Shown in pieces: positions 39,586 through 53,302 of a stretch of 64,000 nucleotides of DNA (positions within the stretch are counted from its first letter, which is position 1; each line of letters opens with the position of its first letter). The DNA comes from Amblyomma americanum (Eukaryota > Arthropoda > Arachnida > Ixodida > Ixodidae): contig NC_135497.1 in NCBI RefSeq assembly GCF_052857255.1, positions 546,380,531 through 546,444,530 on the forward strand, in the 5' to 3' direction. Below the pieces are notes generated by a model. That model saw only the letters and a program-made list of their open reading frames with translations. It ran no database searches and had not been told where the DNA came from. The position numbers were made by a program, and so were the translations under genes.

Positions 39586-42500
39586 AGAGAGGACACAGCG
39601 CTTGGCTCACTGTACTAGAAATTAGTTGCAACAGGGCAGAAAAGTGAGCTAGTTGGTATACCTTCATGATGAAAAATCCAGGCGCTCACAAAAAAGGACA
39701 CAGAGGGGACACAGCGCTTGGCTCACTGTACTAGAAATTAGTTGCAACAGGGCAGAAAACTGAGCTAGTTGGTATACGTTCATGATGATAAATCTAGGCG
39801 CTCACAAACAAGGACACAGAGGGGACACAGCGCTTGGCTCACTGTACTAGAAATTAGTTGCAACAGGGAAGAAAACTGAGCTAGTTGGTATACCTTCATG
39901 ATGATAAATCCAGGCACTCACAAACAAGGACACAGAGGGGACACAGCGCTTGGCTCACTGTACTAGAAATTAGTTGCAACAGGGCAGAAAAATGAGCTGG
40001 TTGGTATACGCTCATGATGATGAATCCAGGCGCTCACAAACAACGACACAGAGAGGACACAGCGCTTGGCTCACTGTACTAGAAATTAGTTGCAACAGGG
40101 CAGAAAAGTGAGCTAGTTGGTATACCTTCATGATGAAAAATCCAGGCGCTCACAAACAAGGACACAGAGGGGACACAGCGCTTGGCTCACTGTACTAGAA
40201 ATTAGTTGCAACAGGGCAGAAAACTGAGCTAGTTGGTATACCTTCATGATGATAAATCCAGGCGCTCACAAACAAGGACACAGAGTGGACACAGCGCTTG
40301 GCTCACTTTACTAGAAATTAGTTGCAACAGGGCAGAAAACTGAGCTAGTTGGTATACCTTCATGATGATAAATCCAGGCGCTCACAAACAACGACACAGA
40401 GAGGCCACAGCGCTTGGCTCACTGTACTAGAAATTAGTTGCAACAGGGCAGAAAACTGAGCTGGTTGGTATACGGTCATGATGATAATTCCAGGCACTCA
40501 CAAACAAGGACACAGAGGGGACAGAGCGCTTGGCTCACTGTACTAGAAATTAGTTGCAACAGGGCAGAAAACTGAGCTGGTTGGTATACGTTTATGATGA
40601 TAAATCCAGGCGCTCACAAACAAGGACACAGAGGGGACACAGCGCTTGGCTCACAGTACTAGAAATTAGTTGCAACAGGGCAGAAAACTGAGCTAGTTGG
40701 TATACCTTCATGATGATAAATACAGGCGCTCACAAACAAGGACACAGAGGGGACACAGCGCTTGGCTCACTTTACTAGAAATTAGTTGCAACAGGGCAGA
40801 AAACTGAGCTAGTTGGTATACCTTCATGGTGATAAATCCATGCGCTCACAAACAACGACACAGAGAGGACACAGCGCTTGGCTCACTGTACTAGAAATTA
40901 GTTGCAACAGGGCAGAAAACTGAACTAGTTGGTATACCTTCATGATGATAAATCCAGGCACTCACAAACAAGGACACAGAGGGGACACTGCGCTTGGCTC
41001 ACTGTACTAGAAATTTGTTGCAACAGGGCAGAAAACTGAGCTAGTTGGTATACCTTCATGGTGATAAATCCAGGCGCTCACAAACAAGGACACAGAGGGG
41101 ACACAGCGCTTGGCTCACTGTACTAGAAATTAGTTGCAACAGGGCAGAAAACTGAGCTAGTTGGTATACCTTCATGGTGATAAATCCAGGCGCTCACAAA
41201 CAAGGACACAGAGGGGACACAGCGCTTTGCTCACTGTACTAGAAATTAGTTGCAACAGGGAAGAAAACTGAGCTGGTTGGTATACGCTCATGATGATGAA
41301 TCCAGGCGCTCACAAACAACGACACAGAGAGGACACCGCGCTTGGCTCACTGTACTAGAAATTAGTTGAAACAGGGCAGAAAACTGAGCTAGTTGGTATA
41401 CGTTCATGATGATAAATTCAGGCGCTCACAAACAAGGACACAGAGGGGACACAGCGCTTGGCTCACTGTACTAGAAATTAGTTGCAACAGGGCACAAAAC
41501 TGAGCTAGTTGGTATACCTTCATGATGATAAATCCAGGCGCTCACAAACAAGGACACAGAGGAGACACAGCGCTTGGCTCACTTTACTAGAAATTAGTTG
41601 CAACAGGGCAGAAAACTGAGCTAGTTGGTATACCTTCATGATGATAAATCCAGGCGCTCACAAACAACGACACAGAGAGGACACAGCGCTTGGCTCACTT
41701 TACTAGAAATTAGTTGCAACAGGGCAGAAAACTGAGCTAGTTGGTATACCTTCATGGTGATAAATCCAGGCGCTCACAAACAAGGACACAGAGGGGACAC
41801 AGCGCTTGGCTCACTGTACTAGAAATTAGTTGAAGCAGGGCAGAAAACTGAGCTAGTTGGTATACCTTCATGATGACAAATCCAGGCGCTCACAAACAAG
41901 GACATAGAGGGGACACAGCGCTTGGCTCACTGTACTAGAAATGAGTTGCAACAGGGCAGAAAACTGAGCTGGTTGGTATACCTTCATGGTGGTAAATCCA
42001 GGCGCTCCCAAACAAGGACACAGAGGGGACACAGCGCTTGGCTTACTGTACTAGAAATTAGTTGCAACAGGGCAGAAAAGTGAGCTAGTTGGTATACCTC
42101 CATGGTGATAAATTCAGGCGCTCACAAACAAGGACACAGAGGGGACACAGCGCTTGGCTCACTTTACTAGAAATTATTTGCAACAGGGCAGAAAACTGAG
42201 CTAGTTGGTATACCTTCATGGGTATAAATCCAGGCGCTCACAAACAACGACACAGAGAGGAGAGAGCGCTTGGCTCACTTTACTAGAAATTAGTTGCAAC
42301 AGGGCAGAAAACTGAGCTATTTGGTATACCTTCATGATGATAAATCCAGGCGCTCACAACCAACGACACAGAGAGGACACAGCGCTTGGCTCACTTTTCT
42401 AGAAATTAGTTGAAACAGGGCAGAAAACTGAGCTAGTTGGTATACGTTCATGATGATAAATCCAGGCGCTCACAAACAAGGACACAGAGGGGACACAGCG

Positions 42501-45500
42501 CTTGGCTCACTGTACTAGAAATTAGTTGCAACAGGGCAGAAAACTGAGCTAGTTGGTATACGTTCATGATGATAAATCCAGGCGCTCACAAACAAGGACA
42601 CAGAGGCGACACAGCGCTTGGCTCACTGTACTAGAAATTAGTTGCAACAGGGCAGAAAACTGAGCTAGTTGGTATACCTTCATGATGATAAATCCAGGCG
42701 CTCACAAACAAGGACACAGAGAGGACACAGCGCTTGGCTCACTGTACTAGAAAGTAGTTGCAACAGGGCACAAAACTGAGCTAGTTGGTATACCTTCATG
42801 ATGATAAATCCAGGCGCTCACAAACAAGGACACAGAGGAGACACAGCGCTTGGCTCACTTTACTAGAAATTAGTTGCAACAGGGCAGAAAACTGAGCTAG
42901 TTGGTATACCTTCATGATGATAAATCCAGGCGCTCACAAACAACGACACAGAGAGGACACAGCGCTTGGCTCACTTTACTAGAAATTAGTTGCAACAGGG
43001 CAGAAAACTGAGCTAGTTGGTATACCTCCATGATGATAAATTCAGCCGCTCACAAAAAAGGACACAGAGGGGACACAGTGCTTGGCTCACTTTACTAGAA
43101 ATTAGTTCCAACAGGGCAGAAAACTGAGCTAGTTGGTATACCTTCATGATGATAAATCCAGGCGCTCACAAACAACGACACAGAGAGGACACAGCGCTGG
43201 GCTCACTTAACTAGAAATTAGTTGCAACAGGGCAGAAAACTGAGCTAGTTGGTATACGTTCATGATGATAAATCCAGGCGCTCACAAACAAGGACACAGA
43301 GGGGACACAGCGCTTGGCTCACTGTACTAGAAATTAGTTGCAACAGGGCCGAAAACTGAGCTAGTTGGTATACCCTCATGGTGATAAATCCAGGCGCTCA
43401 CAAACAACGACACAGAGAGGACACAGCGCTTGGCTCACTGTACTAGAAATTAGTTGCAACAGGGCAGAAAACTGAGCTAGTTGGTATACCTTCATGATGA
43501 TAAATCCAGGCGCTCACAAACAAGGACACTGAGGGGACACAGCGCTTGGCTCACTGTACTAGAAATTAGTTGCAACAGGGCAGAAAACTGAGCTAGTTGG
43601 TATACCTTCATGATGATAAATCCAGGCGTTCACAAACAAGGACACAGAGGAGACACAGCGCTTGGCTCACTTTACTAGAAATTAGTTGCAACAGGGCAGA
43701 AAACAGAGGTAGTCGGTATACCTTCATGGTGATAAATCCAGGCGCTCACAAACAACGACACAGAGAGGACAGAGCGCTTGGCTCACTTTACTAGAAATTA
43801 GTTGCAACAGGGCAGAAAACTGAGCTAGTTGGTATACCTTCATGGTGATAAATCCAGGCGCTCACAAACAAGGACACAGAGGGGACACAGCGCTTGGCTC
43901 ACTGTAATAGAAATTAGTTGCAACAGGGCAGAAAACTGATCTAGTTGGTATACCTTCATGATGAAAAATCCAGGCGCTCACAAAAAAGGACACAGAGGGG
44001 ACACAGCGGTTGGCTCACTGTACTAGAAATTAGTTGCAACAGGGCAGAAAACTGAGCTAGTTGGTATATGTTCATGATGATAAATCCAGGCGCTCACAAA
44101 CAAGGACACAGAGGGGACACAGCGCTTGGCTCACTGTACTAGAAATTAGTTGCAACAGGGCAGAAAACTGAGCTAGTTGGTATACCTTCATGATGATAAA
44201 TCCAGGCGCTCACAAACAAGGACACAGAGGGGACACAGCGCTTGGCTCACTGTACTAGAAATTAGTTGCAACAGGGCAGAAAACTGAGCTAGTTGGTATA
44301 CCTTCACGATGATAAATCCAGGCGCTCACAAACAAGGACACAGAGGGGACACAGCGCTTGGCTCACTTTACTAGAAATTAGTTGCAACAGGGCAGAAAAC
44401 TGAGCTAGTTGGTATACCTTCATGGTGATAAATCCATGCGCTCACAAACAACGACACAGAGAGGACACAGCGCTTGGCTCACTGTACTAGAAATTAGTTG
44501 CAACAGGGCAGAAATCTGAACTAGTTGGTATACCTTCATGATGATAAATCCAGGCGCTCACAAACAAGGACACAGAGGGGACACAGCGCTTGGATCACTG
44601 TACTAGAAATTAGTTGCAACAGGGCAGAAAACTGAGCTAGTTGGTATACCTTCATAAAGATAAATCCAGGCGCTCACAAACAAGGACACAGAGTGGACAC
44701 AGCGCTTGGCTCACTGTACCAGAAATTAGTTGCAACAGGGCAGAAAACTGAGCTAGTTGGTATACCTTCATGATGATAAATCCAGGCGCTCACAAACAAG
44801 GACACAGAGGGGACACAGCGCTTGGCTCACAGTACTAGAAATTAGTTGCAACAGGGCAGAAAACTGAGCTAGTTGGTATACCTTCATGATGATAAATCCA
44901 GGCGCTCACAAACAAGGACACAGAGGGCACACAGCGCTTGGCTCACTTTACTAGAAATTATTTGCAACAGGGCAGAAAACTGAGCTAGTTGGTATACCTT
45001 CATGGTGATAAATCCATGCGCTAACAAACAACGACACAGAGAGGACACAGCGCTTGGCTCACTGTACTATAAATTAGTTGCAACAGGGCAGAAAACTGAA
45101 CTAGTTGGTATACCTTCATGATGATAAATCCAGGCGCTCACAAACAAGGACACAGAGGGGACACAGCGCTTGGCTCACTGTACTAGAAATTAGTTGCAAC
45201 AGGGCAGAAAACTGAGCTGGTTGGTATACCTTCATGATGATAAATCCAGGCACTCACAAACAAGGACACAGGGGGGACACAGCGCTTGGCTCACTGTACT
45301 AGAAATTAGTTGCAACAGGGCAGAAAACTGAGCTGGTTGGTATACGCTCATGATGATGAATCCAGGCACTCACAAACAAGGACACAGAGGGGACACAGCG
45401 CTTGGCTCACTGTACTAGAAATTAGTTGCAACAGGGCAGAAAACTGAGCTGGTTGGTATACGTTCATGATGATAAATCCAGGCGCTCACAAACAAGGACA

Positions 45501-45930
45501 CAGAGGGGACACAGCGCTTGGCTCACAGTACTAGAAATTAGTTGCAACAGGGCAGAAAACTGAGCTAGTTGGTATACCTTCATGATGATAAATCCAGGCG
45601 CTCACAAACAAGGACACAGAGGGGACACAGCGCTTGGCTCACTTTACTAGAAATTAGTTGCAACAGGGCAGAAAACTGAGCTAGTTGGTATACCTTCATG
45701 GTGATAAATCCATGCGGTCACAAACAACGACACCGAGAGGACACAGCGCTTGGCTCACTGTACTAGAAATTAGTTGCAACAGGGCAGAAAACTGAACTAG
45801 TTGGTATACCTTCATGATGATAAATCCAGGCGCTCACAAACAAGGACACAGAGGGGACACAGCGCTTGGCTCACTGTACTAGAAATTTGTTGCAACAGGG
45901 CAGAAAGCTGAGCTAGTTGGTATACGCTCA
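39586..45930 (+). repeat. Higher-order satellite block B3
   Basis: Copy of 26025-32370 at offset 13561. Immediately before it, units at about 39122-39585 duplicate the first four units of the block (AATCTAGGCG at 39327 and 39791, 464 bp apart). At its right end, after the AGAAAGCTGAG unit at about 45905, the order jumps and about five units are duplicated into 45930-46490. Confidence 0.8.
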
Positions 45931-46719
45931 TGATGATGAATCCAGGCACTCACAAACAAGGACACAGAGGGGACACAGCGCTTGGCTCACTGTACTAGAA
46001 ATTAGTTGCAACAGGGCAGAAAACTGAGCTGGTTGGTATACGTTCATGATGATAAATCCAGGCGCTCACAAACAAGGACACAGAGGGGACACAGCGCTTG
46101 GCTCACAGTACTAGAAATTAGTTGCAACAGGGCAGAAAACTGAGCTAGTTGGTATACCTTCATGATGATAAATCCAGGCGCTCACAAACAAGGACACAGA
46201 GGGGACACAGCGCTTGGCTCACTTTACTAGAAATTAGTTGCAACAGGGCAGAAAACTGAGCTAGTTGGTATACCTTCATGGTGATAAATCCATGCGGTCA
46301 CAAACAACGACACCGAGAGGACACAGCGCTTGGCTCACTGTACTAGAAATTAGTTGCAACAGGGCAGAAAACTGAACTAGTTGGTATACCTTCATGATGA
46401 TAAATCCAGGCGCTCACAAACAAGGACACAGAGGGGACACAGCGCTTGGCTCACTGTACTAGAAATTTGTTGCAACAGGGCAGAAAACTGAGCTAGTTGG
46501 TATACCTTCATGGTGATAAATCCAGGCGCTCACAAACAAGGACACAGAGGGGACACAGCGCTTGGCTCACTGTACTAGAAATTAGTTGCAACAGGGCAGA
46601 AAACTGAGCTAGTTGGTACACCTTCATGGTGATAAATCCAGGCGCTCACAAACAAGGACACAGAGGGGACACAGCGCTTTGCTCACTGTACTAGAAATTA
46701 GTTGCAACAGGGAAGAAAA

Positions 46720-49700
46720 CTGAGCTAGTTGGTATACCTTCATGATGACAAATCCAGGCGCTCACAAACAAGGACACAGAGGGGACACAGCGCTTGGCTC
46801 ACTGTACTAGAAATTAGTTGCAACAGGGCAGAAAACTGAGCTAGTTGGTATACCTTCATGGTGGTAAATCCAGGCGATCACAAACAAGGACACAGAGGGG
46901 ACACAGCGCTTGGCTCACTGTACTAGAAATTAGTTGCAACAGGGCAGAAAAGTGAGCTAGTTGGTATACCTTCATGATGATAAATTCAGGCGCTCACAAA
47001 AAAGGACACAGAGGGGACACAGCGCTTGGCTCAATTTACTAGAAATTAGTTGCAACATGGCAGAAAACTGAGCTAGTCGGTATACCTTCATGATGATAAA
47101 TCCAGGCGCTCACAAACAACGGCACAGAGAGGACACAGCGCTTGGCTCACTTTACTAGAAATTAGTCGGAACAGGGCAGAAAACTGAGCTAGTTGGTATA
47201 CGTTCATGATGATAAATCCAGGCGCTCACAAACAAGGACACAGAGGGGACACAGCGCTTGGCTCACTGTACTTGAAATTAGTTGCAACAGGGCAGAAAAC
47301 TGAGCTAGTTGGTATACCTTCATGATGATAAGTCCAGGCGCTCACAAACAAGGACACAGAGGGGACACAGCGCTTGGCTCACTGTACTAGAAATTAGTTG
47401 CAGCAGGGCAGAAAACTGAGCTAGTTGGTATACCTTCATGATGACAAATCCAGGCGCTCACAAACAAGGACACAGAGTGGACACAGCGCTTGGCTCACTG
47501 TACTAGAAATGAGTTGCAACAGGGCAGAAAACTGAGCTGGTTGGTATACCTTCATGGTGGTAAATCCAGGCGCTCACAAACAAGGACACAGAGGGGACAC
47601 AGCGCTTGGCTTACTGTACTAGAAATTAGTTGCAACAGGGCAGAAAAGTGAGCTAGTTGGTATACCTTCATGGTGATAAATTCAGGCGCTCACAAACAAG
47701 GACACAGAGGGGACACAGCGCTTGGCTCACTTTACTAGAAATTATTTGCAACAGGGCAGAAAACTGAGCTAGTTGGTATACCTTCATGGGTATAAATCCA
47801 GGCGCTCACAAACAACGACACAGAGAGGACAGAGCGCTTGGCTCACTTTACTAGAAATTAGTTGCAACAGGGCAGAAAACTGAGCTAGTTGGTATACCTT
47901 CATGATGATAAATCCAGGCGCTCACAACCAACGACACAGAGAGGACACAGCGCTTGGCTCACTTTTCTAGAAATTAGTTGAAACAGGGCAGAAAACTGAG
48001 CTAGTTGGTATACGTTCATGATGATAAATCCAGGCGCTCACAAACAAGGACACAGAGGGGACACAGCGCTTGGCTCACTGTACTAGAAATTAGTTGCAAC
48101 AGGGCAGAAAACTGAGCTAGTTGGTATACGTTCATGATGATAAATCCAGGCGCTCACAAACAAGGACACAGAGGGGACACAGCGCTTGGTTCACTGTACT
48201 AGAAATTAGTTGCAACAGGGCAGAAAACTGAGCTAGTTGGTATACCTTCATGATGATAAATCCAGGCGCTCACAAACAAGGACACAGAGAGGACACAGCG
48301 CTTGGCTCACTGTACTAGAAATTAGTTGCAACAGGGCACAAAACTGAGCTACTTGGTATACCTTCATGATGATAAATCCAGGCGCTCACAAACAAGGACA
48401 CAGAGGAGACACAGCGCTTGGCTCACTTTACTAGAAATTAGTTGCAACAGGGCAGAAAACTGAGCTAGTTGGTATACCTTCATGATGATAAATCCAGGCG
48501 CTCACAAACAACGACACAGAGAGGACACAGCGCTTAGCTCACTTTACTAGAAATTAGTTGCAACAGGGCAGAAAACTGAGCTAGTTGGTATACCTCCATG
48601 ATGATAAATTCAGCCGCTCACAAAAAAGGACACAGAGGGGACACAGCGCTTGGCTCACTTTACTAGAAATTAGTTCCAACAGGGCAGAAAACTCAGCTAG
48701 TTGGTATACCTTCATGATGATAAATCCAGGCGCTCACAAACAACGACACAGAGAGGACACAGCGCTTGGCTCACTTAACTAGAAATTAGTTGCAACAGGG
48801 CAGAAAACTGAGCTAGTTGGTATACGTTCATGGTGATAAATCCAGGCGCTCACAAACAAGGACACAGAGGGGACACAGCGCTTGGCTCACTCTACTAGAA
48901 ATTAGTTGCAACAGGGCAGAAAACTGAGCTAGTTGGTATACCCTCATGGTGATAAATCCAGGCGCTCACAAACAACGACACAGAGAGGACACAGCGCTTG
49001 GCTCACTGTACTAGAAATTAGTTGCAACAGGGCAGAAAACTGAGCTAGTTGGTATACGTTCATGATGATAAATCCAGGCGCTCACAAACAAGGACACAGA
49101 GGGGACACAGCGCTTGGCTCACTTTACTAGAAATTAGTTGCAACAGGGCAGAAAACTGAGCTAGTTGGTATACGTTCATGGTGATAAATCCAGGCGCTCA
49201 CAAACAAGGACACAGAGGGGACACAGCGCTTGGCTCACTGTACTAGAAATTAGTTGCAACAGGGCAGAAAACTGAGCTAGTTGGTATACCCTCATGGTGA
49301 TAAATCCAGGCGCTCACAAACAACGACACAGAGAGGACACAGCGCTTGGCTCACTGTACTAGAAATTAGTTGCAACAGGGCAGAAAACTGAGCTAGTTGG
49401 TATACCTTCATGATGATAAATCCAGGCGCTCACAAACAAGGACACAGAGGGGACACAGCGCTTGGCTCACTGTACTAGAAATTAGTTGCAACAGGGCAGA
49501 AAACTGAGCTAGTTGGTATACCTTCATGATGATAAATCCAGGCGTTCACAAACAAGGACACAGAGGAGACACAGCGCTTGGCTCACTTTACTAGAAATTA
49601 GTTGCAACAGGGCAGAAAACGGAGGTAGTCGGTATACCTTCATGGTGATAAATCCAGGCGCTCACAAACAACGACACAGAGAGGACAGAGCGCTTGGCTC

Positions 49701-50600
49701 ACTTTACTAGAAATTAGTTGCAACAGGGCAGAAAACTGAGCTAGTTGGTATACCTTCATGGTGATATATCCAGGCGCTCACAAACAAGGACACAGAGGGG
49801 ACACAGCGCTTGGCTCACTGTACTAGAAATTAGTTGCAACAGGGCAGAAAACTGAGCTAGTTGGTATACCTTCATGATGAAAAATCCAGGCGCTCACAAA
49901 AAAGGACACAGAGGGGACACAGCGCTTGGCTCACTGTACTAGAATATAGTTGCAACAGGGCAGAAAACTGAGCTAGTTGGTATACCTTCATGATGATAAA
50001 TCCAGGCGCTCACAAACAAGGACACAGAGGGGACACAGCGCTTGGCTCACTGTACTAGAAATTAGTTGCAACAGGGCAGAAAACTGAGCTAGTTGGTATA
50101 CCTTCATGATGATAAATCCAGGCGCTCACAAACAAGGACACAGAGGGGACACAGCGCTTGGCTCACTTTACTAGAAATTAGTTGCAACAGGGCAGAAAAC
50201 TGAGCTAGTTGGTATACCTTCATGGTGATAAATCCATGCGCTCACAAACAACGACACAGAGAGGACACAGCGCTTGGCTCACTGTACTAGAAATTAGTTG
50301 CAACAGGGCAGAAATCTGAACTAGTTGGTATACCTTCATGATGATAAATCCAGGCGCTCACAAACAAGGACACAGAGGGGACACAGCGCTTGGCTCACTG
50401 TACTAGAAATTAGTTGCAACAGGGCAGAAAACTGAGCTATTTGGTATACCTTCATAAAGATAAATCCAGGCGCTCACAAACAAGGACACAGAGTGGACAC
50501 AGCGCTTGGCTCACTGTACCAGAAATTAGTTGCAACAGGGCAGAAAACTGAGCTAGTTGGTACACCTTCATGATGATAAATCCAGGCGCTCACAAACAAG
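46720..50600 (+). repeat. Higher-order satellite block B4 (51-unit offset)
   Basis: Units here repeat part of B3. A 198-bp stretch at 43597 recurs at 49513, 5916 bp or exactly 51 units later, with the GGTGGTAAATCC, ATGGGTATAAATCC and CTCACAACCAACG variants upstream in the same order. Boundaries are approximate. Confidence 0.68.
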
Positions 50601-53232
50601 GACACAGAGGGGACACAGCGCTTGGTTCACTGTACTAGAAATTAGTTGCAACAGGGCAGAAAACTGAGCTGGTTGGTATACGCTCATGATGATGAATCCA
50701 GGCGCTCACAAACAACGACACAGAGAGGACACAGCGCTTGGCTCACTGTACTAGAAATTTGTTGCAACAGGGCAGAAAAGTGAGCTAGTTGGTATACCTT
50801 CATGATGATAATTCAAGGCCCTCACAAACAAGGACACAGAGGGGACACAGCGCTTGGCTCACTGTACTAGAAATTATTTGCAACAGGGCAGAAAACTGAG
50901 CTGGTTGGTATACGTTCATGATGATAAATCCAGGCGCTCACAAACAAGGACACAGAGGGGACACAGCGCTTGGCTCACAGTACTAGAAATTAGTTGCAAC
51001 AGGGCAGAAAACTGAGCTAGTTGGTATACCTCCATGATGATAAATTCAGCCGCTCACAAACAACGACACAGAGAGGACACAGCGCTTGGCTCACTGTACT
51101 AGAAATTAGTTGCAACAGGGCAGAAAACTGAACTGGTTGGTATACCTTCGTGATGATAAATCCAGGCGTTCACAAACAAGGACACAGAGGTGACACAGCG
51201 CTTGGCTCACTGTACTAGAGATTAGTTGCAACAGGGCAGAAAACTGAGCTAGTTGGTATACCTTCATGATGATAAATCCAGGCGCTCACAAACAAGGACA
51301 CAGAGGGGACACAGCGCTTGGCTCACTGTACTAGAAATTAGTTGCAACAGGGCAGAAAACTGAGCTATTTGGTATACCTTCATAAAGATAAATCCAGGCG
51401 CTCACAAACAAGGACACAGAGTGGACACAGCGCTTGGCTCACTGTACCAGAAATTAGTTGCAACAGGGCAGAAAACTGAGCTAGTTGGTACACCTTCATG
51501 ATGATAAATCCAGGCGCTCACAAACAAGGACACAGAGGACACAGCGCTTGGCTCACTGTACTAGAAATTAGTTGCAACAGGGCAGAAAACTGAACTGGTT
51601 GGTATACCTTCATGATGATAAATCCAGGCGCTCACAAACAAGGACACAGAGGTGACACAGCGCTTGGCTCACTGTACTAGAGATTAGTTGCAACAGGGCA
51701 GAAAACTGAGCTAGTTGGTATACCTTCATGATGATAAATCCAGGCGCTCACAAACAAGGACACAGAGGTTACACAGCGCTTGGCTCACTTTACTAGAAAT
51801 TAGTTGCAACAGGGCAGAAAACTGAGCTAGTTGGTATACCTTCATGGTGATAAATCCAGGCGCTCACAAACAAGGACACAGAGGGGACACAGCGCTTGGC
51901 TCACTGTACTAGAAATTAGTTGCAACAGGGCAGAAAACTGAGCTAGTTGGTATACCTTCATGATGATAAATCCAGGCGCTCACAAACAAGGACACAGAGG
52001 ACACAGCGCTTGGCTCACTGTACTAGAAATTAGTTGCAACAGGGCAGAAAACTGAACTGGTTGGTATACCTTCATGATGATAAATCCAGGCGCTCACAAA
52101 AAAGGACACAGAGGCGACACAGCGCTTCGCTCACTGTACTAGAGATTAGTTGCAACAGGGCAGAAAACTGAGCTAGTTGGTATACCTTCATGATGATAAA
52201 TCCAGGCGCTCACAAACAAGGATACAGAGGGGACATAGCGCTTGGCTCACTGTACTAGAAATTAGTTGCAACAGGGCAGAAAACTGAGCTGGTTGGTATA
52301 CGTTCATGATGATAAATCCAGGCGCTCACAAACAACGACACAGAGAGGACACAGCGCTTGGCTCACTGTACTTGAAATTAGTTGCAACAGGGCAGAAAAC
52401 TGAACTGGTTGGTATACCTTCATGATGATAAATCCAGGCGCTCACAAACAAGGACACAGAGGTGACACAGCGCTTGGCTCACTGTACTAGAGATTAGTTG
52501 CAACAGGGCAGAAAACTGAGCTAGTTGGTATACCTTCATGATGATAAATCCAGGCGCTCACAAACAAGGACACAGAGGGGACACAGCGCTTGGCTCGCTG
52601 TACTAGAAATGAGTTGCAACAGGGCAGAAAACTGAACTAGTTGGTATACCTTCATGGCGATAAATCCAGGCGCTCACAAACAAGGACACAGAGGGGACAC
52701 AGCGCTTGGCTCACTGTACTAGAAATTAGTTGCAACAGTGCAGAAAACTGAGCTAGTTGGTATACCTTCATGATGATAAATCCAGGCGCTCACAAACAAG
52801 GACACAGAGGGGACACAGCGCTTGGCTCACTGTACTAGAAATTAGTTGCAACAGGGCAGAAAACTGAGCTGGTTGGTATACATTCATGATGATAAATCCA
52901 GGCGCTCACAAACAACGACACAGAGAGGACACAGCGCTTGGCTCACTGTACTAGAAATTAGTTGCAGCAGGGCAGAAAACTGAGCTAGTTGGTATACCTT
53001 CACGATGATAAATCCAGGGGCTCACAAACAAGGACACAGAGGGGACACAGCGCTTGGCTCACTGTACTAGAAATTAGTTGCAACAGGGCAGAAAACTGAG
53101 CAAGTTGGTATACGTTCATGATGATAAATCCAGGCGCTCACAAACAACGACACAGAAAGGACACAGCGCTTGGCTCACTGTACTAGAAATTAGTTGTAAC
53201 AGGGCAGAAAACTAAGCTAGTTGGTATACGTT

Positions 53233-53302
53233 CATGATGATAAATCCAGGCGCTGTGTCCCCTCTGTGTCCTTGTTTGTGAGCGCCTGGATTTATAATCA
53301 TG
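53233..53302. repeat. Fold-back (inverted) terminus of the satellite
   Basis: The last forward unit reads CATGATGATAAATCCAGGCG then CT (53233-53254). It continues directly into the reverse complement of a satellite unit, ending AGCGCCTGGATTTATAATCA then TG (53281-53302). The arms of 22 bp pair with one mismatch around a 26-base loop (53255-53280). That loop is itself the reverse complement of the ACAAACAAGGACACAGAGGG region of the unit. The switch lies at GCGCT, which every unit carries at one end of this region and as AGCGC at the other. A replication template switch at that microhomology would explain it. Confidence 0.9.

Larger units (their letters stand above)
18101..53254 (+). repeat. 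116-bp satellite array, right segment (about 303 units)
   Basis: Continuation of the same head-to-tail satellite in the same orientation as 5915-16027. Unit length stays at 116 bp over long stretches, with rare short units (for example CACAAACGACAC deletions, a GGGGACACGCTTGG deletion near 18735 and 35190, and GTTGCACAGGG variants). Large blocks recur at fixed offsets, described separately. The orientation never flips until the very end at 53254. No gene, spacer or second interrupting element is seen within these 35 kb. Confidence 0.97.

Noticed and set aside
5915..53254. CRISPR-like array
   Set aside because: Direct repeats are contiguous with no unique spacers, the unit is 116 bp, and the context is eukaryotic.
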